From assembly GCA_037015955.1 (NCBI GenBank), contig CP143548.1, positions 1,264,001-1,328,000 on the forward strand: a stretch of DNA of 64,000 nt, written 5' to 3'. A model generated the notes under the pieces. That model was not told the DNA's origin, searched no databases, and saw nothing but the letters and a program-made list of their open reading frames with translations. Source of the DNA: Lachnospiraceae bacterium JLR.KK008. Lineage in GTDB: Bacteria; Bacillota; Clostridia; Lachnospirales; Lachnospiraceae. A program made the translations under genes and the position numbers. Of the stretch, positions 25,608-33,709 are shown piece after piece (position 1 is the stretch's first letter; every line of letters begins with the position of its first letter).

Positions 25608-26729
25608 ATGTTAGAAATACTGAAGAAAAAAGCCAGACAAACGCTGATTTTGTATGCGGTAATTGCGCTGGCAGTTGGCATCGGGCTTCTGGTCTGGACA
25701 AAATTTGCGATTATCAATGTGATTACCGGACCGATCGAGATGGATTTTACAAGAGATCCCGATTCCTATAAAGGAAAATATGTGACGGTCGACGCAGACT
25801 TTTTCCTGACAGATTATGTGGAACATACGACGACAACGACACGGAAGTATGGCGGAAGTACGACCAGTGTAGATGGAAACAGCTATATTGCTTTTCAGTG
25901 GATTGATGATTATGAGAATCAGTCGTCTACCTGGTATTATTACAGTGTGTACATGAAAAAGAGCGATCAGGCTATGATGTACGGTCTGATCGATGATACA
26001 TGGAATTACATGGCGGATGAGACGGGAACGGTAGCGCCTCCTTCGACGTTACAGGTAAAAGGAACCTGGACGAGAATGGACGATGAGATCGAGAGTTATT
26101 ACCGGCAGACACTGGCAGAGATTGGAGTAGAAGAAACAGAATACGATGTCTTCTATTTCTATACATTAGAGACGAACAAGATCGGCGGTGTTACAACCAT
26201 GTTTTTCTGGCTGATGAATATTGGGGCTCTGGTGTCGATTGTTTTCGGTATCTACAGTATCGTCGGCTGCTTTACTGACCGTTATGCGAAGAACATCAAC
26301 AAATATCTGCAGGGAAATCCGTCAGTTTCTCTTTCTGCTGTGGATGCAGATTTTGCACAGGCACATCCGGTTGGCAAAGATACATGGGTTGGCAGAAATT
26401 GGACAGTATATATAAGGAACGCCAGGACAGATATATTGGCAAACAAAGATCTGATCTGGGGTTATTATTACAGAAGAACAGGGAGAAATTCCGTGAGTGA
26501 GATGCGTCTGTACCATGCGGATGGAAAGGTATCTCATATTAGTATGTCCGAGGACAGAACAAAAGAGGCATTGCGGTATTATGATGCGGAGCAGCCGCAT
26601 ATGATCATTGGTTATAGCAATGACCTTGATAACGCTTACAGAAGCAGTATTCTTTCTTTTAAAGATCTGAAATACAATCCGGTGATGAATGCAGCTTCTC
26701 AGAATCAGGAGGATGTCAACCAGTTTTAG
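25608..26729 (+). CDS. Membrane protein of unknown function, two to three spans
   Basis: 373 residues. A membrane span at about 12-35 (LILYAVIALAVGIGLLVW), a ~165-residue external domain beginning MDFTRDPDSYKGKYVTVDAD that looks like an OB-type beta domain, a second hydrophobic pair near 190-225, and a ~140-residue C-terminal cytoplasmic domain (VGRNWTVYIRNARTDILANK, then EMRLYHADGKVSHISMSED). I do not recognise it with confidence. AGAGGGGG precedes ATG 25608. It has its own promoter and no co-transcribed neighbour. Confidence 0.65.
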   Translation: MLEILKKKARQTLILYAVIALAVGIGLLVWTKFAIINVITGPIEMDFTRDPDSYKGKYVTVDADFFLTDYVEHTTTTTRKYGGSTTSVDGNSYIAFQWIDDYENQSSTWYYYSVYMKKSDQAMMYGLIDDTWNYMADETGTVAPPSTLQVKGTWTRMDDEIESYYRQTLAEIGVEETEYDVFYFYTLETNKIGGVTTMFFWLMNIGALVSIVFGIYSIVGCFTDRYAKNINKYLQGNPSVSLSAVDADFAQAHPVGKDTWVGRNWTVYIRNARTDILANKDLIWGYYYRRTGRNSVSEMRLYHADGKVSHISMSEDRTKEALRYYDAEQPHMIIGYSNDLDNAYRSSILSFKDLKYNPVMNAASQNQEDVNQF

Positions 26730-26924
26730 AGCCTGAGACAGAATAGAAAAGCAGTGCTTCGATCCGTGGACAATGCGTCAGGTGCCGTGCCTGCACGTGC
26801 ACTTGACGAGTGCCGCGAGATGGGACTATCTGTCAAGGCTGTATGGCAGTTAAGAAGTTTCACATTCCTGTAACAGCGTGGTCTCAATGAGTTTGAGAGT
26901 CGTAAAAGATTTGCTAAAATATGC

Positions 26925-26953
26925 TTGCTAATTCAATGTGAGTATGATATAAT
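26925..26953 (+). promoter_or_regulatory. Promoter of tRNA-Trp
   Basis: TTGCTA (26925-26930) and TATAAT (26948-26953), spacer 17 nt, about 28 nt before the tRNA. The 195 nt between the preceding gene and this promoter (26730-26924) hold no gene I can support. Confidence 0.6.
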
Positions 26954-26980
26954 CATTTCTAGCAGTAAAATTGACAAAAT

Positions 26981-27051
26981 AGGGGAATAGTACAGCGGTA
27001 GTGCGGCGGTCTCCAAAACCGTAAACGGGGGTTCGATCCCCTCTTCCCCTG
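26981..27051 (+). tRNA. tRNA-Trp (anticodon CCA)
   Basis: The acceptor stem AGGGGAA pairs with TTCCCCT, the anticodon stem GCGGT/ACCGT encloses loop CTCCAAA with anticodon CCA, and the T arm GGGGG-TTCGATC-CCCTC is intact. The 3' CCA is not encoded. 71 nt. Confidence 0.93.
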
Positions 27052-27071
27052 CTGAAGAAGTCCTGAAAGCC

Positions 27072-27108
27072 TTGCAGAATTGGGTGGTTTTGAGGGCTTT
27101 TTATTTTA
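27072..27108 (+). terminator. Probable terminator after tRNA-Trp
   Basis: AAAGCC and GGCTTT pair over a large loop and are followed by a T-rich tail. Weaker than the other terminators listed. Confidence 0.4.
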
Positions 27109-27239
27109 ATATAGGAAATTCCCCCGGATTTGCTGTTTCTTCATAATAAAATGCACATACGCGATTCTTTTTTATGAGATGGCAAAGGAAACAAAAGTAT
27201 TTGGATAAACGGGATAAAATGACACAAACATAGGAGAAT

Positions 27240-28070
27240 ATGATGCAGATACACGGAAAAGAGATAACAACAATCATCAGCGATCTGGACGGAACACTGT
27301 TGGGACAGGAAGAGGGTCCGCAAGAGCAGAGACGGGAATTGAACCCGGCAGTCTTTGGATTAATCCGGAGACTGGAGGAAAAGGGTGTCTCTTTTGTGGC
27401 GGCGAGCGGCCGACAGTATAAAAATATGCGCCTGTTATTTGAACCGATCGTGAAGGGGCATCCCTTTGTCTGTGAAAACGGCAGTGTGATTGTGAAAGAT
27501 GAAGAGATTATTTATGCGGGCTATATACCGAGAGAGCTTTGTTTTGCATTACTTGATGATATGCTGTCCATGCCGGGAGCGGAGACAATCGTTTCCAGTG
27601 AGATGTCGATCTATACGCTCGCTGACCGGGAAAGTTTTATTGAACGCATGAATAAATTTTTGCGTCCGCGCGTGGAAGTGATCGAAGATTACAGTCAGAT
27701 TGAGGGGCGGATCAATAAAATTTCTATCTGGTGGCCGGATGGGATACCGGAAAAAGAAGAGAAGTGGTTCCATGAGAAATATGATGACAAGCTGCAGGCA
27801 ACGGACAGTGGCAACGGCTGGCTTGATTTTACGATGAAACATGTAAACAAAGGAACTGCGTTACAGAGACTGGCAGAACTGGAAGGGTTTTCTCTCGAGG
27901 AAGCACTTTGTTTTGGGGACAGCGAAAATGATGTTACGATGTTTCGGGAGTGCGGGATCTCTTATGCAATGTCGATGAGCAGAGAGCATGTCAAGGCGGA
28001 GGCTGATTATGTATGTACGGATGTGATAGAGACGCTGCGCAGTTTCCTGGCGGAAGATGGAACTGAGTAA
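27240..28070 (+). CDS. HAD-superfamily hydrolase, Cof type
   Basis: 276 residues. The nucleophile motif is IISDLDGTLLG; motif II is FVAASGRQYKNM, and the late ALCFGDSENDVTMF is motif IV. The cap between them is of the C2 type seen in Cof/YbiV sugar-phosphate phosphatases. Substrate is not predictable. AGGAG precedes ATG 27240 (ATG 27243 equally possible). Stands alone between the tRNA and a terminator; the 130 nt upstream contain no gene. Confidence 0.85.
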   Translation: MMQIHGKEITTIISDLDGTLLGQEEGPQEQRRELNPAVFGLIRRLEEKGVSFVAASGRQYKNMRLLFEPIVKGHPFVCENGSVIVKDEEIIYAGYIPRELCFALLDDMLSMPGAETIVSSEMSIYTLADRESFIERMNKFLRPRVEVIEDYSQIEGRINKISIWWPDGIPEKEEKWFHEKYDDKLQATDSGNGWLDFTMKHVNKGTALQRLAELEGFSLEEALCFGDSENDVTMFRECGISYAMSMSREHVKAEADYVCTDVIETLRSFLAEDGTE

Positions 28071-28186
28071 ATCATGATGCCATGGATAACTTATGGAATT
28101 GATCAGAACAAGAGAGCATCGTGTCTGCACGGTTCCCTGCGTGCGAACGGGCTGTGAAGCAATTTTCTTATATAATAATTACAGAC

Positions 28187-28222
28187 AAAAAGGTAGACAA
28201 AGCAAGGAGCTGTCTACCTTTT
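28187..28222. terminator. Bidirectional terminator between the HAD and LUD genes
   Basis: AAAAGGTAGACA and TGTCTACCTTTT form a 12-bp stem around a 10-nt loop. A run on the left and T run on the right let it stop transcription from both converging genes. No gene lies in 28071-28260. Confidence 0.8.
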
Positions 28223-28260
28223 CGTATTATATATAACATATGTTTTAATAAGACTGCGGC

Positions 28261-28896
28261 TCAGTATCCCAGATCTTCATTTACAAGATATACCTGGATT
28301 CTGCCCGGGTGCTGGGAGCGGCGTGTGATTACCAGATGGCTGCAGATGCAGTCCGGCGAGAAGCAATCACCGCAGCGTCCGCTTTGCTGGCAGGGGGTCT
28401 GCTTGTGCAGTCGCTTTACATTGGCGGGAGCGGCAATGTTACGGGCACGGGCGATGGCGTCCGCTATGTTTGTGGAGACTTTATTACGTCCCACGATCAG
28501 ACACACATGAGAGGGGCCCTGGACAAGGCAGGCGATCCGGTTGCCGTTGCCATCGATGTTGATCAGTTCTCCATCCATCGTAATGGCGTTTGTACTCATA
28601 AAGTAATAGTCAGCCATGACGGTGCGGCTGAAGATCTCTCTCTTTTCTTCCGGGGTTTTGGCCTCTGCCCGGTCGATCAATTTATAACGACCGTTCTCTA
28701 ATAAGTCCATCACGCCGCTCTCCCGGAGGGATTCGCTGCCGCCCCAGGAGATCACGGCATTCTCCGGCAGCATTTGTTTCAGATGATCGCAGAGGGCAGT
28801 ACTGTTTTCAAAATAAAAGCCCTCCATTTCCCGTTTTCTCAGATTTTCTACGATTCCTTTTGCCAGTGTGGCAAAGGCTTCTTCTTTTGGCGTCAT
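28261..28896 (-). CDS. LUD-domain (LutC/YkgG-like) protein
   Basis: 211 residues. The motifs VISWGGSESLRESGVMDLL, ADYYFMSTNAITMDGELINIDGNGNR and HVCLIVGRNKV are the LUD (lactate utilisation) fold of LutC/YkgG. A cysteine-rich stretch follows (TPCQQSGRCGDCFSPDCICS), which may hold a metal. The lutA/lutB partners are absent, as in many clostridia that keep a lone LUD gene. Role unproven. AGGAGG precedes the ATG on the minus strand. Confidence 0.8.
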   Translation of the reverse strand: MTPKEEAFATLAKGIVENLRKREMEGFYFENSTALCDHLKQMLPENAVISWGGSESLRESGVMDLLENGRYKLIDRAEAKTPEEKREIFSRTVMADYYFMSTNAITMDGELINIDGNGNRIACLVQGPSHVCLIVGRNKVSTNIADAIARARNIAAPANVKRLHKQTPCQQSGRCGDCFSPDCICSHLVITRRSQHPGRIQVYLVNEDLGY

Positions 28897-28975
28897 AAAA
28901 ATACCTCCTTACCAGATTTGTGAAACATATTTCATTCAGCCATATTATATCACAAAACAGTTCAAATGGCGAAAC

Positions 28976-30250
28976 TTAGTCCGGTTCGGAGATGCGGGTA
29001 ACGCCTACATAAATATCGGAGATTTCGTACCAGGTGGCATAATCAATAACGCCTGTTTGTGGAAGGTCAAAAATTCCCTGGAAGATGCGCACGGAATCAG
29101 CGGTTCGCTGACCATAGATGCCGTCGGCGACGATCTTTGGAATGGCGGGATAGTTCTGGGCGATCCGATTGAGCTGTTCCTGCGCCTGCCGCACTTTGGG
29201 GCCGCTTGAGCCGATCGTCAGATTATACCCAGGCCAGGAAGAGGGAATGCCCGCTATTTCATCGGCAGTGTTGATATACATGTCGTTGCCGTAATAATAA
29301 CGGATGATTTCAATCGGAGAGTAACCTTCATCTGCCAGGTATTTGGAACCCCATTGGCTCAAACCCGAACAGTCTACCCGTTTTCCATCGCAGTAGGAAG
29401 TAAAGATCGGCTGTCTGACGCCGGGCCGGGAGAGATAATTGGCAAAGATGTTGTCTACCAGCATGTCAATATTTTCAAAGATATTTCGCCCATGTATCCA
29501 TTTCTGGTCATAGGCGGTGGAAGAAGTGATCGTAAAATCATAGCCCTGGTTTCGATACCATTCCGTATAGACACGGTTCATCGTGAAAGACATGATGACA
29601 AGGATATTGGCGTAGAGGGCAGCCTCGGGCCAGGTGGCATAGATTTCGCTGGATGCCACATTTTTGATATAGTCTTTGTACCGCACATAATAGTTCTGGG
29701 CGGTGGGATCTGACGGCACACCATCGTGGACGATAACATATTCCGGTATGACGACCCGGCTGAGAACGATTTCGCCGGATTCGTCCATCGGTTTGATCTC
29801 ATCCTCCGGTATTTTGGGCGGATATTCGCCAAATAGAGTGTGGTCCGGAATGATGATGTCTTCTTCCGTCTCGCCTTCCTCGATCGGTGTCATGCGGATC
29901 GACTGTATGGCGGTGACATCCGGCAGTATTTCCGTGCCGGAGACAAGTACCGGCTCATAACCTTCTGCAGTCACGGTAATATTATATTCGGAATAGGGTT
30001 GTACGAGTTGTTCCGGCTCCAAACTGTATTCCAGATCGGGAGCTGAGAGCATGATTGGCGGTGTCTGACCGCTCTCGTCAGTTGTGAGTGTCATGAGCGG
30101 TGTCTGGGGATCGCCGGTGTATGATATGATAACAGTTGCATTTTCAATGGGGATCAGGCCAATGGTGGAGAGCACGGAAATGCGCAGACCACCTTCGAAT
30201 GTTTCTCCCTCAGAAGGTTGTTGCGCTTTTGTCAGATAGTTGAAAGGCAT
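28976..30250 (-). CDS. Peptidoglycan-binding protein, possible spore cortex-lytic type
   Basis: 424 residues without an obvious signal peptide. The first half contains two carboxypeptidase-like beta modules (LRISVLSTIGLIPIENATVI and YNITVTAEGYEPVLVSG). The middle has an aromatic stretch (NYYVRYKDYIKNVASSEIYA) and DCSGLSQWGSKYLADEGYSP, resembling a SpoIID/cortex-lytic enzyme region. The last ~75 residues are a PG_binding_1 module (IGSSGPKVRQAQEQLNRI, ADGIYGQRTADSVRIFQ). I think relatives are annotated as spore cortex-lytic proteins. AGAGG precedes the ATG and lies in a hairpin arm. Confidence 0.7.
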   Translation of the reverse strand: MPFNYLTKAQQPSEGETFEGGLRISVLSTIGLIPIENATVIISYTGDPQTPLMTLTTDESGQTPPIMLSAPDLEYSLEPEQLVQPYSEYNITVTAEGYEPVLVSGTEILPDVTAIQSIRMTPIEEGETEEDIIIPDHTLFGEYPPKIPEDEIKPMDESGEIVLSRVVIPEYVIVHDGVPSDPTAQNYYVRYKDYIKNVASSEIYATWPEAALYANILVIMSFTMNRVYTEWYRNQGYDFTITSSTAYDQKWIHGRNIFENIDMLVDNIFANYLSRPGVRQPIFTSYCDGKRVDCSGLSQWGSKYLADEGYSPIEIIRYYYGNDMYINTADEIAGIPSSWPGYNLTIGSSGPKVRQAQEQLNRIAQNYPAIPKIVADGIYGQRTADSVRIFQGIFDLPQTGVIDYATWYEISDIYVGVTRISEPD

Positions 30251-30254
30251 AGAG

Positions 30255-30291
30255 ATACCTCTGCATTTTTTGTTATACTATGCAGAGGTAT
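30255..30291 (-). promoter_or_regulatory. 12-bp inverted repeat over the -10 region and ribosome site of the peptidoglycan-binding gene
   Basis: ATACCTCTGCAT (30255-30266) and ATGCAGAGGTAT (30280-30291) are perfect complements separated by 13 nt. On the minus strand the downstream arm contains the AGAGG ribosome site and the loop contains a TATAAC-like -10; the string CATAGTATA also matches the -10 of sporulation sigma K. It could be an operator, or a hairpin that hides the ribosome site. Confidence 0.5.
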
Positions 30292-30358
30292 GGAAAATGA
30301 CATATAAAATAACAGATGAAATTATATTTATATATGATCCGGGTATCTGCTGCACTTT

Positions 30359-31183
30359 TTAGTCAAGGTTTAGTCGTTTTTCCATCATATGGAGCGTGAT
30401 GATATAGAAAGCGATACCGGTAAACAGGCTGATAATCGACACAGTCAGCAGTGTACCATTGAGATAGGCCGCCAGGTCGAACTGCGTTGTGTTACGAATT
30501 GACAGCACTAGCTGCGGTGTCATCGCAAACGTAGTTATTGTCTGCAAGAGAAAATAGATGCCGACATAACATAAAATAGATCCCATCACTTTATGCTTTT
30601 GGAAAGTCTGGCCCAGTGATACCGCACAATAGACGGACAGGATGCCGCTGAGCTGGCCGATAATACTGGCGAGTACGTATAAAATAAAAACAGCAGGCAG
30701 TAAGAGACCGTAAGCCTCAGTACCGCTTTTGGTCAGCTCTTTTATTAAATAGAAGACAGACACAGAGGGATCTTCCGTAATCCTTGCCATCAACGGAAGG
30801 AGCAGCAGACAGACGCTGGCGCATACGAGAATGCCTGTGATACACATGCAGACGAAGTGCACAAGCAGCTTGGAGATGACGAGCTGCCGTTTTGTCACTG
30901 GCAGAGTGTGCATGAGATAACCTTCCTCTGTGTACAGATTCCGGTAAAAGCGGACTGCGATATAGATCGTCATGGCAAAGGAAACACCCATGATCGTTGC
31001 ATAATAAAACAGGAACAGAAGAATAGTCATCACTATATGGTCATCGGTGTGGAAACCGCCGTTATAGGAGAGACTGTGCATGGCGATCATACCAAGGAAT
31101 GTGACGGCGACGGTGAAAGCATTGATGATGAGCAGTGCTTTCCAGACAGCTTTCCATTCATATTTAATCAGATTTTTTAACAT
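30359..31183 (-). CDS. ABC-2 type transporter permease
   Basis: 274 residues with six predicted membrane spans and little else. The start MLKNLIKYEWKAVWKALLII is typical of ABC-2 permeases that pair with a GntR/YtrA-regulated ATPase. It overlaps the ATPase gene by 7 nt, and the pair would form an exporter of unknown substrate. Confidence 0.75.
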   Translation of the reverse strand: MLKNLIKYEWKAVWKALLIINAFTVAVTFLGMIAMHSLSYNGGFHTDDHIVMTILLFLFYYATIMGVSFAMTIYIAVRFYRNLYTEEGYLMHTLPVTKRQLVISKLLVHFVCMCITGILVCASVCLLLLPLMARITEDPSVSVFYLIKELTKSGTEAYGLLLPAVFILYVLASIIGQLSGILSVYCAVSLGQTFQKHKVMGSILCYVGIYFLLQTITTFAMTPQLVLSIRNTTQFDLAAYLNGTLLTVSIISLFTGIAFYIITLHMMEKRLNLD

Positions 31184-31881
31184 GTGAACACCTCCCTGAA
31201 ATATGCGTCCAACGACTTCCCTTTTTCTTCCCGAATTCTTTCTGCCGGAGCATATAAAAATATACTGCCGTCGCGGATGAAAATCACATCGTCGAGTATG
31301 TTTTCGATGTCTGCGATCAGATGGGTGGAGATCAGAAGCGTTGCGTTTTCATGATAATTGGAAATTATCGTCCTTAAAATATAATCTCTGGCGGCAGGGT
31401 CAACGCCTGCGATTGGTTCATCAAGAATATAGAGCTGGGCGTTCCTGCTCATCACGAGAATGAGCTGCACTTTTTCTTTCGTCCCTTTCGACAGTGTTTT
31501 TAATCTGGCGGAAGGATCGATCTGCAGTGAATTCAGCATGTCATATGCTCTTTCCCTGGAAAAATCCGCATAAAAATCAGCAAAAAATTCGATGAGCTCT
31601 TTGACTCTCATGGAACTTTGCAGATAAGTGCGCTCCGGAAGATAAGAAATCACCGCCTTACTGCCTGTTCCAGGTGCTTGTCCATTTATGGTAAGACTGC
31701 CGCAGGTAGGGACTAACAGGCCATTGATCAGTTTGATCAGTGTTGACTTGCCACTGCCGTTTGGGCCCAGCAGACCAATGATACGTCCTCCGGGGATAGA
31801 CAGGTTGATGTCACTGAGTGCAGGGGGTTTCTTTTTATCATATTGTTTTGTAAGGTGACTGATTTCTAATAAGTAACTCAT
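31177..31881 (-). CDS. ABC transporter ATP-binding protein
   Basis: 234 residues from the start at 31881 (AAGGAGGGA upstream), preferred over an ATG at 31944 that lies inside the regulator gene. Walker A GLLGPNGSGKST, signature LKTLSKGTKEKVQL, Walker B LYILDEPIAGVD and the H-loop STHLIAD are intact. The short length and GntR context match YtrB-like ATPases of exporter or antibiotic-response operons. Confidence 0.88.
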   Translation of the reverse strand: MSYLLEISHLTKQYDKKKPPALSDINLSIPGGRIIGLLGPNGSGKSTLIKLINGLLVPTCGSLTINGQAPGTGSKAVISYLPERTYLQSSMRVKELIEFFADFYADFSRERAYDMLNSLQIDPSARLKTLSKGTKEKVQLILVMSRNAQLYILDEPIAGVDPAARDYILRTIISNYHENATLLISTHLIADIENILDDVIFIRDGSIFLYAPAERIREEKGKSLDAYFREVFTC

Positions 31882-31882
31882 G

Positions 31883-32251
31883 TTAAACTCCCTCCTTATG
31901 TTCCGATTCAAAAAAAGACAGAATCTCTTTTTTCTCATATCCAAGCTGCTGCATGTTGTGCAGGAAATGAGCCAGTAATTCTCTTGCCAGCTCCTGCCTG
32001 GTATGGCATATCCGGTCAGTGTCTTCGGTCACGAAACGTCCCGAGGTCCTCTGCGTCTGTATCAGCCCTTGCCGTTCCAGCTCCTGCAGAGCTTTCTGCA
32101 TTGTGTTGGGATTGACGCCAGCCTCGGATGCCAGTTCTCGTACGCTGGGCAGTTTGCCGCCGCAAGGGTATCTGCCGGAAACGATCTGCATTTGGATCTG
32201 TTCCAATAGTTGTGCGTAGATCGGTCTGTCTGAATCCAGCTTCCACGCCAT
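31883..32251 (-). CDS. GntR-family (YtrA-type) repressor of the ABC operon
   Basis: 122 residues. Winged helix (PIYAQLLEQIQMQIVSGRYP, LPSVRELASEAGVNPNTM, QKALQELERQGLIQT) with a short C-terminal tail, the YtrA pattern. First gene of the gntR-ATPase-permease operon, with the ATPase start 1 nt after its stop region. The long palindrome just upstream is its likely target, giving autorepression of the whole operon until an inducer or antibiotic is sensed. Confidence 0.87.
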   Translation of the reverse strand: MAWKLDSDRPIYAQLLEQIQMQIVSGRYPCGGKLPSVRELASEAGVNPNTMQKALQELERQGLIQTQRTSGRFVTEDTDRICHTRQELARELLAHFLHNMQQLGYEKKEILSFFESEHKEGV

Positions 32252-32272
32252 ACATATATTCCTCCTCTTTGC

Positions 32273-32316
32273 CTTATGTATTATTGTATTAAGTGATTAA
32301 TATAATAATACATAAG
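32273..32316 (-). promoter_or_regulatory. Long palindromic operator of the GntR-ABC operon
   Basis: Two 20-nt arms (32273-32292 and 32297-32316) are complementary except for one C/T difference, with a 4-nt centre. The core TTATGTATTATTGTATTAA is AT-rich and overlaps the only space available for the operon promoter. Confidence 0.7.
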
Positions 32317-32412
32317 AAAAAAAGAGATGTCAACAAAAAGTTGAAATCTCTCATAATCTGAATAAGGGGATATGGGATGAAGATAATTGCTTTGCAGCCG
32401 GCTTACGCGAGG

Positions 32413-32499
32413 TATCGCACTGCGGCGGAGGGGGGGAGTATGTCGCTGTCGCGACCCGCCGCAGGCGGAGAATCCTGCTTTGCAGGATTCTTTTTTATT
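32413..32499 (+). repeat. Structured ~86-bp repeat element, copy 1
   Basis: This element is nearly identical to the one at 45209-45293. It holds an 8-bp stem (TGCGGCGG with CCGCCGCA) enclosing a smaller GTCGC/GCGAC stem, then the hairpin AATCCTGC-TTT-GCAGGATT followed by six T (32471-32496), an intrinsic terminator in the plus direction. Copy 1 has seven G in its variable loop, copy 2 five. There are no inverted ends or target duplications, so it does not look like a MITE; an RNA element is more likely. Confidence 0.75.
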
Positions 32500-32510
32500 G
32501 TAATTTCTTT

Positions 32511-33608
32511 TCAGGAAACAAATTCCCGGATACAGGAGAGCAATCTCTCATTGTCATCCGGCTTCATGAAACAGAAGCGGAAATAGGTGTCATCCAAAAA
32601 AGGAAATGTGGAGCAGTTGCGGATCATCATGCCCCGGCGGATAGCCATGTCAAACAGCTCTGCGGCGGAGAGAGACTCCTTCAACAGACGCACGAGAACA
32701 AAGTTGGCGCAGGGAGGATAAACTTTCAGACCGTCTGTCACCGATAACTTTTGGAAGACATGCTGCCGCTGGCTGTCAATCAGTTCCCTCGTCCGGCGGA
32801 TATAGTCCGTATCTGTAAACAGAAGCCGGCCGGCCGTCTCGGCGATACTGCTGACTGACCAGGGATTCTGCTTTCGCGCCGCGGATCTGATCAGAGTTTC
32901 ATCTGCAGTGACGGCGTACCCAAGGCGCAGACCCGGAGAGGCGAAAAATTTGGAGACCCCTCTGAGAACGACGAGATTGTCATATTGTTCCGTCAGTGGG
33001 ATGGCACTGGCAGCGTCCACGTCGCGGACAAATTCCATATAGGTTTCATCGACCATGACAAAAATATGACGCTGCCGGCACAGGTCGAGAATGGTGCGCA
33101 GACGGTCTGCGCCGATGAGAGTCGAGGTAGGATTATTCGGATTACAGAGAATGAACAAGTCGATCTCCGGCTGCAGAGCCTGCTTCAGTTTGTCTTCATT
33201 GAGAGCAAAGTCTGCGGACTCTTCCAGAGGAAAGTACGAACAGGTACCGCCGGAAAGACAGACTTCACGTTCATATTCCGAATAAGTTGGTCCGAGGATC
33301 AACGCCTTTTTCGGATCTTGTATCTGGATGACAAGAGAAATCAGTTCCGTGGAGCCGTTGCCGACGATGACACGGTCGCTCTCTGTTTTGCAGTAGGAGG
33401 CGATCGTTTCCCGCAGCTTTTGATAGGTTCTGTCCGGATAGGTGGTGATTACATCGAGCTGTGCGGACAGCCTTTCCTTAAACTGACGGGAGAGCCCGAG
33501 CGGATTTACATTGGCGCTGAAACTGACGATTTCTTCTTTGCGGATACCATAAAGGCTTTCGATCTTTTCCAGATCACTGCCATGGAATTGGTCTGATGGT
33601 TTTAACAT
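32511..33608 (-). CDS. Class I/II PLP-dependent aminotransferase (HisC/CobD-like)
   Basis: 365 residues from the start at 33608, which has GGAG 6 nt upstream; an ATG at 33644 lies only about 2 nt after the expected transcript start. HGSD and SFSANVNPLGLS at the N-terminus, NPNNPTSTL and the PLP lysine in RGVSKFFASPGLRLGY show the family. It resembles threonine-phosphate decarboxylase (CobD) and histidinol-phosphate aminotransferase; the sequence alone does not decide. There are no other cobalamin or histidine synthesis genes nearby, though a cobalt transporter is at 58.2 kb. Confidence 0.75.
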   Translation of the reverse strand: MLKPSDQFHGSDLEKIESLYGIRKEEIVSFSANVNPLGLSRQFKERLSAQLDVITTYPDRTYQKLRETIASYCKTESDRVIVGNGSTELISLVIQIQDPKKALILGPTYSEYEREVCLSGGTCSYFPLEESADFALNEDKLKQALQPEIDLFILCNPNNPTSTLIGADRLRTILDLCRQRHIFVMVDETYMEFVRDVDAASAIPLTEQYDNLVVLRGVSKFFASPGLRLGYAVTADETLIRSAARKQNPWSVSSIAETAGRLLFTDTDYIRRTRELIDSQRQHVFQKLSVTDGLKVYPPCANFVLVRLLKESLSAAELFDMAIRRGMMIRNCSTFPFLDDTYFRFCFMKPDDNERLLSCIREFVS

Positions 33609-33653
33609 TTCCTGCTCCATTCTTGAACTTATACTATAAATCATGCTATACTT

Positions 33654-33681
33654 ATTATAATTCTATACGTAGAAAAGTCAA
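33654..33681 (-). promoter_or_regulatory. Promoter of the aminotransferase gene
   Basis: On the minus strand TTGACT (33676-33681) and TATAAT (33654-33659) are separated by 16 nt. It is back-to-back with the start of the four-gene operon at 33710. Confidence 0.65.
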
Positions 33682-33709
33682 ATGAGGAAGAGTGAGGGCG
33701 GCGTAATTG

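Noticed and set aside
28309-28701. 130-residue plus-strand frame over the LUD gene
   Set aside because: Antisense to a recognised family with clear motifs; no ribosome site.
32413-32499. Repeat copies as a MITE
   Set aside because: No terminal inverted repeats or target duplications; the only inverted structures are internal hairpins.
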